Source of the DNA: Lachnospiraceae bacterium
GTDB lineage: Bacteria; Bacillota; Clostridia; Lachnospirales; Lachnospiraceae
Reading direction: 5' to 3'
Assembly (NCBI GenBank): GCA_022791815.1
Contig: JAAVZU010000024.1
Location: 1-43,183, forward strand
DNA: 43,183 nt
Below the pieces are notes generated by a model that was given only the letters and a program-made list of their open reading frames with translations, ran no database searches and was not told the origin of the DNA. Made by a program: the position numbers and the translations under genes. Below are positions 32,970 through 40,778 of this stretch, in pieces (position 1 is the stretch's first letter; each line of letters starts with the position of its first letter).

Positions 32970-33019
32970 TAAATAAGTAATACCTTTTTGAGAATGGAAC
33001 ATAATGAGGAGGCAGATTT

Positions 33020-34666
33020 ATGGGCAAGTGTAAGATCTGTGGGGCCGATATTCCAGATGGGCAGGAGATCTGTGAAAAATGCCAAAGTGATTTAGATGCG
33101 GTAAATGAGGAAGGCATGGCTATTGAAGAATTGGAAGATTTTGATTTTTCCAATGTTGAATTACCAGAGTTATCTGGTGATTTGTTTGAGACTGATTTGG
33201 AATTTAATTTAGAGGATATAGGGAATAATCTGGAGAATCCAGATATTCCTGTGCATGATTTTGATTTAGATAAACCACAATTGTCCGAAGAAGATAATAT
33301 AAAAGAAAATGTTGCAGATATAGAATTACCAGAACTTTCAGAAGACAGTATTTCTATGCCAGAAGAAACAATAGCAATGGAATCATCAGACAGTGCAGCG
33401 AATATTGAAAAAACAGAAGATATGTTAGATGACATTCCTGACATTTCTGACATTTTAAGTGATACAGTCCAGATGGAGTCTGATATGATCAATACTGATT
33501 TAAATACTCCAGAAGAAGAAATAGATACAAAATCTGAAGAAGGATTGTTACCAGAGGATATTGATAATCTTTTGGCGGAAGCATCTGGGAATCAAGACGA
33601 AGTGGATTTATTTGATTTATTACCTGAAACAAGTGATGAAACGGATCATTCAGAAAATGTAGATTTAGAAGCAGACACTAATTTTGTGGATGATTTACTA
33701 GGTGGATTAGATTTAAGTGACATGATGGCATCTGGTACAGAGTCTGATGACCTTTCAAAAGATAAGAAAAGAGATATATTCTCTGAATTAGATGATGGCT
33801 TGAATATTATGGATGATTTGCCAGATGCAGAAGCTATTGCTAATGTCAGTATGGTGGAGAGGAAACCTAAGCTTAGCATTTGGAAACGTCTTTTTGGTAA
33901 TCTCAAAGATGAAAAATGGGAAAAACAAAAAGAAAAAGAAGAAAAGCTAGAAGCAGAGAAACTTGCTAAAGCAGAGGCAGAAAAAGCAAAAGAAGCAGAA
34001 AAAGAGAGTGAAAACGGAGAAGAAGAACAAAAACTCGATCCTAAAGAAGCGAAGAAGGCAGAAAAACAGGCTAAGAAAGAAGAAAAGGCTAGAATAAAAG
34101 AAGAGAAAAAAGCCGAAAAGCAAAAAATGAAAGAATTAGCTGAGCTAGATGATGCAGATGAAGGTAGAATCAACAGGGTGGGTGCTGCTATTGTATTTGT
34201 ATTTTTTGGCATTTTTGCAGTTTTTGTAATTGTGGGAACAAATAGTTTTAGTTATAATTCCAGTATCTCTCAAGCAGCTGCGTATTTTGATGAGGATAAG
34301 TATAATAGTGCATACGATGCATTGTGGGGATTAGAGATTAAGGAAAAAGATGCAGAACTTTACTCTAAGGTACAGATGGTTATGTATTTGAATAAACAAT
34401 GGAATTCTTATGAAAATTATACGAATATCCGTATGTATCCAGAAGCTTTAGATTCTTTGTTAAAAGGTATCCAGAAATATGATTCTCATATTGATGATGC
34501 AAAGGAATTAGAAGTGAGTGCTGATTATAAAAAAATACGAACCGAAATTTTAAAAGAATTAAAAGAAGTGTATGGTCTTACAGAAAAAGAAGCATATAAA
34601 TTGCTTTCCGTTGAAAACCAAGCAGATTATAGTAAGGAAGTAATCCAGCTAGCCAATGAATCTTAG
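33020..34666 (+). CDS. Zinc-ribbon, coiled-coil, single-pass membrane protein
   Basis: A 548-residue protein built from an N-terminal zinc ribbon (CKICGADIP...CEKCQ, residues 4-21), a strongly acidic low-complexity region to about 290, a Lys/Glu/Ala-rich coiled coil at 300-375, one transmembrane segment at about 389-409 (AAIVFVFFGIFAVFVIVG) and a 130-residue extracytoplasmic helical domain with YFDEDKYNSAYDALWGLEI and YPEALDSLLKGIQKYD, resembling TPR-like helices. No family is recognised. It lies 50 bases after cheV in the same direction and may be cotranscribed. ATG 33020 follows GAGGAGG-like GAGGAGGCAG. One of several zinc-ribbon proteins in the window. Confidence 0.75.
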   Translation: MGKCKICGADIPDGQEICEKCQSDLDAVNEEGMAIEELEDFDFSNVELPELSGDLFETDLEFNLEDIGNNLENPDIPVHDFDLDKPQLSEEDNIKENVADIELPELSEDSISMPEETIAMESSDSAANIEKTEDMLDDIPDISDILSDTVQMESDMINTDLNTPEEEIDTKSEEGLLPEDIDNLLAEASGNQDEVDLFDLLPETSDETDHSENVDLEADTNFVDDLLGGLDLSDMMASGTESDDLSKDKKRDIFSELDDGLNIMDDLPDAEAIANVSMVERKPKLSIWKRLFGNLKDEKWEKQKEKEEKLEAEKLAKAEAEKAKEAEKESENGEEEQKLDPKEAKKAEKQAKKEEKARIKEEKKAEKQKMKELAELDDADEGRINRVGAAIVFVFFGIFAVFVIVGTNSFSYNSSISQAAAYFDEDKYNSAYDALWGLEIKEKDAELYSKVQMVMYLNKQWNSYENYTNIRMYPEALDSLLKGIQKYDSHIDDAKELEVSADYKKIRTEILKELKEVYGLTEKEAYKLLSVENQADYSKEVIQLANES

Positions 34667-34708
34667 AAAACAGGGAGCAATCAGAGCATTAATTTAGATA
34701 ATATGTAT

Positions 34709-34755
34709 AAAACCTTGTTATTAGTAAGGGAATTGCTGATAGCAGGGTTTTTATA
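34709..34755 (+). terminator. Probable terminator after the zinc-ribbon membrane gene
   Basis: AAAACCTT near 34709-34716 can pair with AGGGTTTT near 34744-34751, with further weak pairs inside, followed by TTATATTTTG. It fits the spacer before the hisH promoter. Confidence 0.5.
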
Positions 34756-34763
34756 TTTTGTTA

Positions 34764-34793
34764 TTGTCATAGAATAGTATTTTGGTGTATGAT
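34764..34793 (+). promoter_or_regulatory. Promoter of the hisH-hisF-ung unit
   Basis: TTGTCA (34764-34769), 18 bases and TATGAT (34788-34793) sit 84 bases before the hisH start. A repeat copy (34813-34840) lies in the leader. No T-box or attenuator sequence was recognised. Confidence 0.55.
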
Positions 34794-34812
34794 AGAAAAA
34801 GAAGGATTATTT

Positions 34813-34840
34813 GTAACTGTTCATGGTTCTGAACAATTAT
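34813..34840. repeat. 28-bp palindromic repeat, subfamily A
   Basis: GTAACTGTTCA (34813-34823) and TGAACAATTAT (34830-34840) match the 31946-31973 copy at 24 of 28 positions. An ATG inside it gives the hisH open frame a false 18-residue N-terminal extension. Confidence 0.65.
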
Positions 34841-34876
34841 GATTATTTTATCAAAAGGACAGGAGAAGATGGATAC

Positions 34877-35485
34877 ATGATAGCAATAATTGATTATGAT
34901 GCAGGGAATTTAAAAAGTGTGGAAAAAGCGCTACAACATCTTGGAGAAGAAGTAGTGATTACCAGAGAAAAAGAAATTCTTTTATCAGCAAATAAGGTGA
35001 TTTTACCTGGTGTTGGTGCATTTGAGGACGCTATGGAAAAGCTGGAAAGATATAAGTTAATTGACCCAATTAAAATGATTGTAAAAAAAGGAACTCCTTT
35101 TCTTGGAATATGTTTAGGGTTACAGTTAATGTTTGAGAGAAGTGATGAATCGGAACATGATGTGCCGGGACTTGGAATTTTAGAAGGAGAGATTTTGAAA
35201 ATTCCACCTAAGAAAGACTTGAAGATTCCTCATATGGGATGGAATTCTCTTCAAATAAAAAAAGGAAGTAAGTTATTTCAGGGTATAGAGAGTAATCCTT
35301 ATGTGTATTTTGTCCATTCCTACTATTTGAAAGCAATGCATGAAGAAGATGTGGCAGCAACAACAGAGTATAGTATATTGATTCATGCTTCTGTGGAACA
35401 TGAAAACATATTTGGCTGTCAGTTTCATCCAGAAAAAAGTGGTGAAGTTGGGTTACGGATTTTAAAGAATTTTGCAGACTTATAG
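34877..35485 (+). CDS. hisH: Imidazole glycerol phosphate synthase subunit HisH
   Basis: HisH is the glutaminase subunit that feeds ammonia to HisF in histidine synthesis. The 202-residue class I amidotransferase shows the catalytic triad C79 (GICLGLQL), H184 and E186 (QFHPEKS), and begins [14 protein letters not shown]. The frame reaches to 34823, but those codons read the palindromic repeat; ATG 34877 follows AGGAGA (34861-34866) by ten bases. hisF follows by 11 bases, so subunits are made together. hisA, normally between hisH and hisF, is missing. The MGWNSL block supports HisH over other amidotransferases. Confidence 0.95.
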   Translation: MIAIIDYDAGNLKSVEKALQHLGEEVVITREKEILLSANKVILPGVGAFEDAMEKLERYKLIDPIKMIVKKGTPFLGICLGLQLMFERSDESEHDVPGLGILEGEILKIPPKKDLKIPHMGWNSLQIKKGSKLFQGIESNPYVYFVHSYYLKAMHEEDVAATTEYSILIHASVEHENIFGCQFHPEKSGEVGLRILKNFADL

Positions 35486-35496
35486 GAGGAAAAGAA

Positions 35497-36258
35497 ATGT
35501 TTACAAAAAGAATTATTCCATGTCTGGATGTACATAATGGCCGTGTGGTAAAAGGTGTTAATTTTGTGAATCTGGTAGATGCTGGTGATCCAGTAGCAGT
35601 AGGGGCAGCCTATGATAAAGCAGGAGCTGATGAATTAGTATTTTTAGATATTACAGCTTCTTCTGATGCACGAACCATAAAGCTAGATATGGTAAGAAGA
35701 GTGGCAGAGACTGTATTTATTCCATTTACAGTAGGTGGCGGAATTCGTACAGTGGAAGACTTTAAACTGATATTAAGAGAAGGTGCAGATAAGGTAGCAG
35801 TGAACTCGGCAGCAATTATGAATCCTGATTTGATTTCTGAAGCAGCAGATAAGTTTGGAAGCCAATGTGTAGTGGTTGCCATTGATGCCAAAAGAAGGGA
35901 AGACGGAAGTGGCTGGAATATCTTCAAAAATGGCGGTCGTGTAGACATGGGAATTGATGCAGTAGAGTGGGCAATAAAGGCAAATGAATTAGGAGCTGGG
36001 GAGATTCTATTAACTAGTATGGATTGTGATGGAACAAAAGATGGATATGATATTGAACTTACTAGGACCATATCTGATAATGTATCCATACCAGTAATCG
36101 CATCTGGTGGAGCAGGAAAAATGGAACATTTTAAGGCTGCATTAACTGACGGAAAGGCAGATGCAGCTTTAGCAGCATCTCTATTTCATTTTAAGGAGTT
36201 GGAGATTCGGCAGGTGAAAACGTATCTTCGACAGGAAGGGGTTAGCGTAAGATTATAA
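35497..36258 (+). CDS. hisF: Imidazole glycerol phosphate synthase subunit HisF
   Basis: HisF is the cyclase half of the synthase, which converts PRFAR plus ammonia into imidazole glycerol phosphate and AICAR. This 253-residue TIM barrel begins [20 protein letters not shown] with catalytic D11, and D130 occurs in VVAIDAKR. Phosphate-binding loops [12 protein letters not shown] and [12 protein letters not shown] are intact. Length is exactly typical. A TAGGAGGAAA site precedes ATG 35497. Ung follows 69 bases on, an unusual neighbour for hisF. Confidence 0.96.
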   Translation: MFTKRIIPCLDVHNGRVVKGVNFVNLVDAGDPVAVGAAYDKAGADELVFLDITASSDARTIKLDMVRRVAETVFIPFTVGGGIRTVEDFKLILREGADKVAVNSAAIMNPDLISEAADKFGSQCVVVAIDAKRREDGSGWNIFKNGGRVDMGIDAVEWAIKANELGAGEILLTSMDCDGTKDGYDIELTRTISDNVSIPVIASGGAGKMEHFKAALTDGKADAALAASLFHFKELEIRQVKTYLRQEGVSVRL

Positions 36259-36282
36259 ATATTGAGAACTTTCGTTTATAGT

Positions 36283-36308
36283 GGCGTTGCCGAAGGCGGC
36301 ATGGTCGT
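36283..36308. repeat. Repeat module between hisF and ung
   Basis: GTTGCC-GAA-GGCGGC forms a short hairpin and shares TTGCCGAAGGCG with 31916 and, in reverse, GAAGGCGGCATGGTC with 27175. It gives the ung frame a false 22-residue extension starting at 36262. Confidence 0.5.
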
Positions 36309-36327
36309 TTATCTAAGGAGGAAATAT

Positions 36328-37002
36328 ATGAGTGCAATTACAAATGATTGGTTAGAAGCAGTTGGTGAAGAGTTTAAAAAAGACTATTATAAAGATTTAT
36401 ATAAGTTTGTGAAAGAGGAGTATTCAAAATGTGTAGTTTATCCTAAATCAGAAGATATTTTTAATGCGTTTCATTTTACACCTCTTAGCCAGGTAAAGGT
36501 AGTAATTATTGGGCAGGATCCTTATCATAATGTGAATCAGGCACATGGATTATGTTTTTCTGTGAAACCAGAGGTAGACATTCCACCTTCTCTTGTGAAT
36601 ATATATCAAGAGCTGCATGATGATTTGGGATGTGAAATTCCTAATAATGGTTATTTGGAGAAATGGGCAAAACAGGGTGTTCTTATGTTAAATACTGTTC
36701 TTACTGTACGGGCACACCAAGCGAATTCCCATAAAGGAAAAGGATGGGAAAAATTTACAGATGCAGTAATTGAAGCGGTAAACAGGGAGGACCGGCCTAT
36801 TGTATTTTTGCTGTGGGGAAAACCTGCACAGGCAAAGAAAAAGATGTTAAATAATCCAAATCATTTGATTTTGGAAGCACCACATCCAAGTCCATTGTCG
36901 GCATTCCGAGGATTCTTTGGCTGTAAGCATTTTAGCCAGACGAATAACTTCCTGCAGGAACATGGATTGGAAGGAATTGATTGGCAAATAGAAAATGTTT
37001 AG
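36328..37002 (+). CDS. ung: Uracil-DNA glycosylase, family 1
   Basis: Ung removes uracil from DNA and starts base-excision repair. The 224-residue protein has the catalytic water-activating loop GQDPYH with D64 and H67, the [11 protein letters not shown] segment, and the leucine-loop HPSPLS at 186-191. The open frame extends back to 36262 through a repeat module; ATG 36328 lies six bases after AAGGAGG (36315-36321) and is certain. It sits between the two his units in the same direction and may be cotranscribed with hisHF. A hairpin repeat follows it. Confidence 0.96.
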   Translation: MSAITNDWLEAVGEEFKKDYYKDLYKFVKEEYSKCVVYPKSEDIFNAFHFTPLSQVKVVIIGQDPYHNVNQAHGLCFSVKPEVDIPPSLVNIYQELHDDLGCEIPNNGYLEKWAKQGVLMLNTVLTVRAHQANSHKGKGWEKFTDAVIEAVNREDRPIVFLLWGKPAQAKKKMLNNPNHLILEAPHPSPLSAFRGFFGCKHFSQTNNFLQEHGLEGIDWQIENV

Positions 37003-37024
37003 GTTAGAGCCTAATGTGTATAAG

Positions 37025-37055
37025 GTAACGGATCAGCCCCTAGCTGAACCGTTAC
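37025..37055. repeat. 31-bp palindromic repeat after ung
   Basis: GTAACGGATCAGC (37025-37037) pairs with GCTGAACCGTTAC (37043-37055) with one mismatch around CCCTA. It keeps the family TGAAC-n-GTTAC right arm with a different inner stem. No T-run follows, so it is a weak terminator at most. Confidence 0.6.
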
Positions 37056-37140
37056 TGTATTAGCAGAAGAAGGAACAAACCGATTATGATACATGAAAAC
37101 AAGTTACTTTTTCATTCAAAGAACATATAAAAAATAATGG

Positions 37141-37169
37141 TTGACAGTACAGAAGAAATACCGTATATT
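37141..37169 (+). promoter_or_regulatory. Promoter of the hisZ-hisG-hisD unit
   Basis: A consensus TTGACA (37141-37146), 17-base spacer and TATATT (37164-37169) precede hisZ by 86 bases. The leader has two small hairpins (GGTT/AACC 37176-37190; ACTTTAT/ATAAAGT 37195-37220). No T-box element was found. Confidence 0.75.
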
Positions 37170-37254
37170 AGGAATGGTTACTTAACAACCAATCACTTTA
37201 TTGTAGTAAAGCGATAAAGTAAATAAAAGAAGCTGTAATATAAAGGAGGAAAAC

Positions 37255-38553
37255 ATGGGTAAAGCAGATTATAAATTTTCAACGCAAAATGTAGGGCGTG
37301 AACTTTTACATACCCCAGAGGGTGTAAGAGATATTTATGGAGAGGAATGTGCAAGAAAGATTAGGGTACAGGAGACTATGCATCATGTTTTAAAATTGTA
37401 CGGCTTTCAGGATATTCAGACACCAACATTTGAATTTTTTGATATATTTAGCGAAAAAAGAGGAACTGTTGCTTCAAAGAATATGTACCGATTTTTTGAT
37501 AGAGAGGGGAATATGTTGGCACTTCGTCCAGATATTACGCCTTCTGTAGCTAGAAGTGTGGCAAAATATTATCAAGAAGAAGATTTGCCGATTCGTCTTT
37601 GCTATTCTGGCAGTACTTTTATCAATAATAGCAGTTATCAGGGGAAATTAAAAGAAACAACACAAATTGGTGCAGAATTAATAAACGACGATACTTCAGA
37701 TGCTGATGCTGAGATGATTGCAGTTACGATAGAATGTTTATTGGAAAGTGGAATCAAAGAACTGCAAGTGGAAGTAGGGCATGCAGATTTCTTTCATGGT
37801 ATTGTAGAGGAAGGTAATTTTGATGAAGTAGAGAAAGAAGAACTTCGTAATCTGATTATTAGCAAGAATTTTTTTGGTGTAGAAGAGATGATGGAGCAAA
37901 AGAATCTTTCTTCTGAATTAAAAAAATTATTTTTGGAATTACCTTCTTTATTTGGTAATTTAGACAATTTGAATTATGTAAAGAGCCTTACAAAGAATGA
38001 AAAAGCACTTCATGCTATCTCACGTCTGGAAAAGTTATATTCTATTTTAAAAACTTATGGTTTACATAGTTATGTGACTTTCGATTTAGGAATGTTAAGT
38101 GAATATAATTATTATACAGGAATTATTTATAAAGCATATACATATGGTACAGGAGAACCTGTTGCAAAAGGCGGAAGATATGGTAATTTAATTGAACAAT
38201 ACGGAAAAAAAGCACCAGCAATTGGACTTGGTATTGAAATTGATCAGGTTATGCTTGCTTTGTCCAGACAAAAGATAGATACATTTGAAGAAGAGATTCC
38301 ATTGTTGGTACTTTATATGGGAGATTCGAGAAAGTCTGCAATAGATTTGGCAAATCATTACCGTAAACAGCAAAATAAAGTAGAGCTGGTCCGCAAATCT
38401 TCAAGAAGAGAATTAGAAGAGTATGAAATGTATGCCAAGAGAAAAGGTGCAAAAGAAATTATTTATATAGATGATAAAGAAAATGTAAAGGTTTATAATA
38501 CACAAGCAAAAGAATGGAAGGAAGTTTCCATGAGTGATTTGATAGATTGTTAG
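37255..38553 (+). CDS. hisZ: ATP phosphoribosyltransferase regulatory subunit HisZ
   Basis: HisZ is a histidyl-tRNA-synthetase paralogue that does not charge tRNA but binds short-form HisG and confers feedback control. The 432-residue protein carries the class II core (HTPEGVRDIYGEEC, MYRFFDREGNMLALRPDITPSVAR, GELINDD-type GAELINDDTSDADAE, ending YYTGIIYKAY and GGRYGNL), but with no complete HisRS C-terminal anticodon domain. Length and order are typical. ATG 37255 follows AAAGGAGG. The short hisG three genes' width downstream confirms HisZ over HisS. A promoter lies upstream. Confidence 0.93.
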   Translation: MGKADYKFSTQNVGRELLHTPEGVRDIYGEECARKIRVQETMHHVLKLYGFQDIQTPTFEFFDIFSEKRGTVASKNMYRFFDREGNMLALRPDITPSVARSVAKYYQEEDLPIRLCYSGSTFINNSSYQGKLKETTQIGAELINDDTSDADAEMIAVTIECLLESGIKELQVEVGHADFFHGIVEEGNFDEVEKEELRNLIISKNFFGVEEMMEQKNLSSELKKLFLELPSLFGNLDNLNYVKSLTKNEKALHAISRLEKLYSILKTYGLHSYVTFDLGMLSEYNYYTGIIYKAYTYGTGEPVAKGGRYGNLIEQYGKKAPAIGLGIEIDQVMLALSRQKIDTFEEEIPLLVLYMGDSRKSAIDLANHYRKQQNKVELVRKSSRRELEEYEMYAKRKGAKEIIYIDDKENVKVYNTQAKEWKEVSMSDLIDC

Positions 38554-38597
38554 AAGAAATATTTAAGGATAGACATGAAAGAAAAGTAGAAGAAAGG

Positions 38598-38625
38598 GTA
38601 ACAGTGAGGGTATGTGAACTGTTAC
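38598..38625. repeat. 28-bp palindromic repeat, subfamily B, before hisG
   Basis: GTAACAGT (38598-38605) and ACTGTTAC (38618-38625) form a perfect 8-bp stem. It matches the copy at 15492-15519 at about 23 of 28 positions and lies 17 bases from the hisG start. Confidence 0.65.
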
Positions 38626-38641
38626 AGAAAGGGAAATAAAT

Positions 38642-39292
38642 ATGAGATATATAACATTTGCCCTTGCAAAAGGTCGATTGGCAAAAAAGACTTTAGGGAT
38701 TTTGGAGAAGATTGGAATAACTTGTGAAGAGATGAAGGATCCCAATACCAGAAAATTGATATTTGTAAATGAAGAATTAAAATTAAAATTTTTCTTGTCA
38801 AAGGCTTCTGATGTGCCTACCTATGTGGAATATGGTGCGGCTGATTTTGGTGTGGTAGGTAAAGATACCATTTTAGAGGAAGGTAGAAAAATGTACGAGG
38901 TCATTGATCTGGGTCTTGCAAAGTGCCGTATGTGTGTGGCTGGACCTGCCAGTGCAAAAAAATTATTGAATAGTGGAGAAGTAATTCGTGTAGCAACAAA
39001 ATACCCTAATATTGCAAAGGATTATTTCTATCATAAAAAGCATCAGACAGTTGAAATTGTAAAATTAAATGGATCTATAGAACTTGCTCCAATTGTTGGA
39101 TTATCTGAGGTTATTGTGGACATTGTAGAGACAGGATCTACCTTAAGAGAAAATGGCTTAGAAGTTTTAGAGGAGATTTGCCCATTATCTGCCAGAATGG
39201 TAGTTAATGAAGTGAGTATGAAAATGGAGCAGGAGAGGATATTAAAAATTATCAATAATTTAAAGAGAGAACTTGCAAATATGAATGAGTAA
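38642..39292 (+). CDS. hisG: ATP phosphoribosyltransferase, short form
   Basis: HisG joins ATP and PRPP in the first committed step of histidine synthesis. The 216-residue short form lacks the C-terminal regulatory domain and needs HisZ, which is encoded just upstream. It begins [19 protein letters not shown] and shows [15 protein letters not shown] and the PRPP-binding [20 protein letters not shown] 38642 follows AAAGGG by eight bases. A palindromic repeat lies directly ahead of this ribosome site, and the TAA stop (39290-39292) falls within another repeat. The gene is part of hisZ-hisG-hisD. Confidence 0.95.
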   Translation: MRYITFALAKGRLAKKTLGILEKIGITCEEMKDPNTRKLIFVNEELKLKFFLSKASDVPTYVEYGAADFGVVGKDTILEEGRKMYEVIDLGLAKCRMCVAGPASAKKLLNSGEVIRVATKYPNIAKDYFYHKKHQTVEIVKLNGSIELAPIVGLSEVIVDIVETGSTLRENGLEVLEEICPLSARMVVNEVSMKMEQERILKIINNLKRELANMNE

Positions 39293-39316
39293 CAGTTTAG
39301 ATATCTAAACTGTTGT
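39289..39316. repeat. 28-bp palindrome overlapping the hisG stop codon
   Basis: ACAGTTTAG-ATAT-CTAAACTGT (39292-39313) is perfect, within GTAACAG...CTGTTGT. The hisG TAA stop codon is formed by the left arm. The repeat is placed between hisG and hisD, 60 bases before hisD. Confidence 0.6.
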
Positions 39317-39375
39317 GATTCAAAAAAGAGAAAAGTATGAATTATGGTTTTATGAATATAGGTGGAGGAATTATA

Positions 39376-40668
39376 ATGAGAAAGATAAAACTGACCAAAG
39401 AAGCAAAACAAAATATATTAGAAGATTTATTAAAAAGAAGTCCTAACAGTTATGGCGAATATGAGAGTACTGTAAATGATATTCTTAATAATGTGCGAAC
39501 GAAAAAAGATGAAGCAGTATTTTCCTATACAAAACAATTTGATAAGGCAGACATTAACGCAGACAATATTTTAGTAACAGATGGAGAAATAGAAGAGGCA
39601 TATACAAAAGTGGATGCATCCTTAGTGGAAGTTATCCGCAAATCTATTGTGAATATCAAGGAATATCACGAAAAACAGAAGCAGTATAGCTGGTTTGACA
39701 GTACACCACAAGGAATTATACTGGGACAGAAGGTAACTCCAATAGGCACAGTTGGTTTATATGTACCAGGTGGAAAAGCAGCTTATCCTTCCAGTGTACT
39801 TATGAATGTCATTCCAGCAAAGGTTGCAGGTGTAGAACGTATTATTATGTGTACACCACCAGATGCAGAGGGAAAAGTAACTCCAACTACTTTAGTAGCT
39901 GCAAAAGAAGCAGGTGTAACAGATATTTATAAAGTTGGGGGTGCCCAGGCAATTGCTGCTATGGCTTATGGTACAGAGAGTATTCCAAAGGTGGATAAGA
40001 TTACCGGACCTGGAAATATTTTTGTTGCATTAGCAAAGAAGGCAGTATATGGACACGTTAGTATTGATTCTATTGCAGGGCCAAGTGAGATTTTAGTGCT
40101 TGCAGATGAAACAGCAAATCCAAGGTTTGTAGCTGCTGATTTATTATCACAGGCAGAACACGATGAAATGGCTTCTGCGATTTTGGTAACCACTAGTGAA
40201 GATTTGGCAGATAAAGTATCCGAAGAAGTAGACAAATTTGTAGAAACTCTTTCCAGAAAAGAAATAATCCAAAAATCCTTAGACACTTATGGGTATATCT
40301 TATTGGCTGATAACATGGAAGATGCTATAGATGCTGTAAATGAAATTGCTTCTGAGCATTTAGAGATTGTAACAAAAGATCCATTTAATATTATGACAAA
40401 AGTAAAAAATGCAGGAGCTATATTCCTTGGAGAATATTCCAGTGAACCTTTGGGTGATTATTTTGCTGGACCGAATCATGTACTGCCAACCAATGGAACA
40501 GCAAAATTTTTCTCACCTCTTAGTGTAGATGATTTTATTAAGAAATCCAGTATTATTTCATATTCTAAAGAGGCTCTGGAGCCAGTTTATAAGGATATTG
40601 TAAAATTTGCTACGGCAGAGAGACTGACTGCTCACGCAAATTCTATATCTGTCCGTTTTGAAGAGTAA
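39376..40668 (+). CDS. hisD: Histidinol dehydrogenase
   Basis: HisD oxidises L-histidinol to L-histidine in two NAD-dependent steps using zinc. The 430-residue protein shows the family blocks GLYVPGGKAAYPSSVLMN, KVGGAQAIAAMAYGTESIP, GPGNIFVALAKK, IAGPSEILVLAD, the AEHDE motif near residue 265, EIASEHLEI and FAGPNHVLPTNGTAKF, and ends SVRFEE. The frame opens at 39337, but ATG 39376 after GGTGGAGG is right. hisB, hisC or hisI, which usually follow, are absent: a repeat and a SpoIID-like gene come next. Confidence 0.96.
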   Translation: MRKIKLTKEAKQNILEDLLKRSPNSYGEYESTVNDILNNVRTKKDEAVFSYTKQFDKADINADNILVTDGEIEEAYTKVDASLVEVIRKSIVNIKEYHEKQKQYSWFDSTPQGIILGQKVTPIGTVGLYVPGGKAAYPSSVLMNVIPAKVAGVERIIMCTPPDAEGKVTPTTLVAAKEAGVTDIYKVGGAQAIAAMAYGTESIPKVDKITGPGNIFVALAKKAVYGHVSIDSIAGPSEILVLADETANPRFVAADLLSQAEHDEMASAILVTTSEDLADKVSEEVDKFVETLSRKEIIQKSLDTYGYILLADNMEDAIDAVNEIASEHLEIVTKDPFNIMTKVKNAGAIFLGEYSSEPLGDYFAGPNHVLPTNGTAKFFSPLSVDDFIKKSSIISYSKEALEPVYKDIVKFATAERLTAHANSISVRFEE

Positions 40669-40675
40669 AAACATG

Positions 40676-40751
40676 GTAACATGGGTTATTGTCACAATTC
40701 TGGCATAAAGTTAAGTTATCTTAAGATAGATGCAGGTAATTGAACTGTTAC
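40676..40751. repeat. Loose repeat copy with inner palindrome
   Basis: Outer GTAAC (40676-40680) and TGAACTGTTAC (40741-40751) bracket a perfect 12-bp palindrome TATCTTAAGATA (40717-40728). The right arm supplies a TTG from which the next open frame falsely begins. Confidence 0.5.
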
Positions 40752-40778
40752 AGATTCGGACAGATAAGGAGGAATTTT

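Noticed and set aside
33646-34212. 188-codon minus-strand frame rich in Ser/Phe/Ala
   Set aside because: It is the antisense shadow of the Lys/Glu-rich coiled-coil stretch of the gene at 33020, with no ribosome site.
37170-37254. T-box or histidine attenuator in the hisZ leader
   Set aside because: Only two small hairpins are present; the T-box sequence (AGGGTGGNACCGCG type) and a histidine-rich leader peptide are absent.
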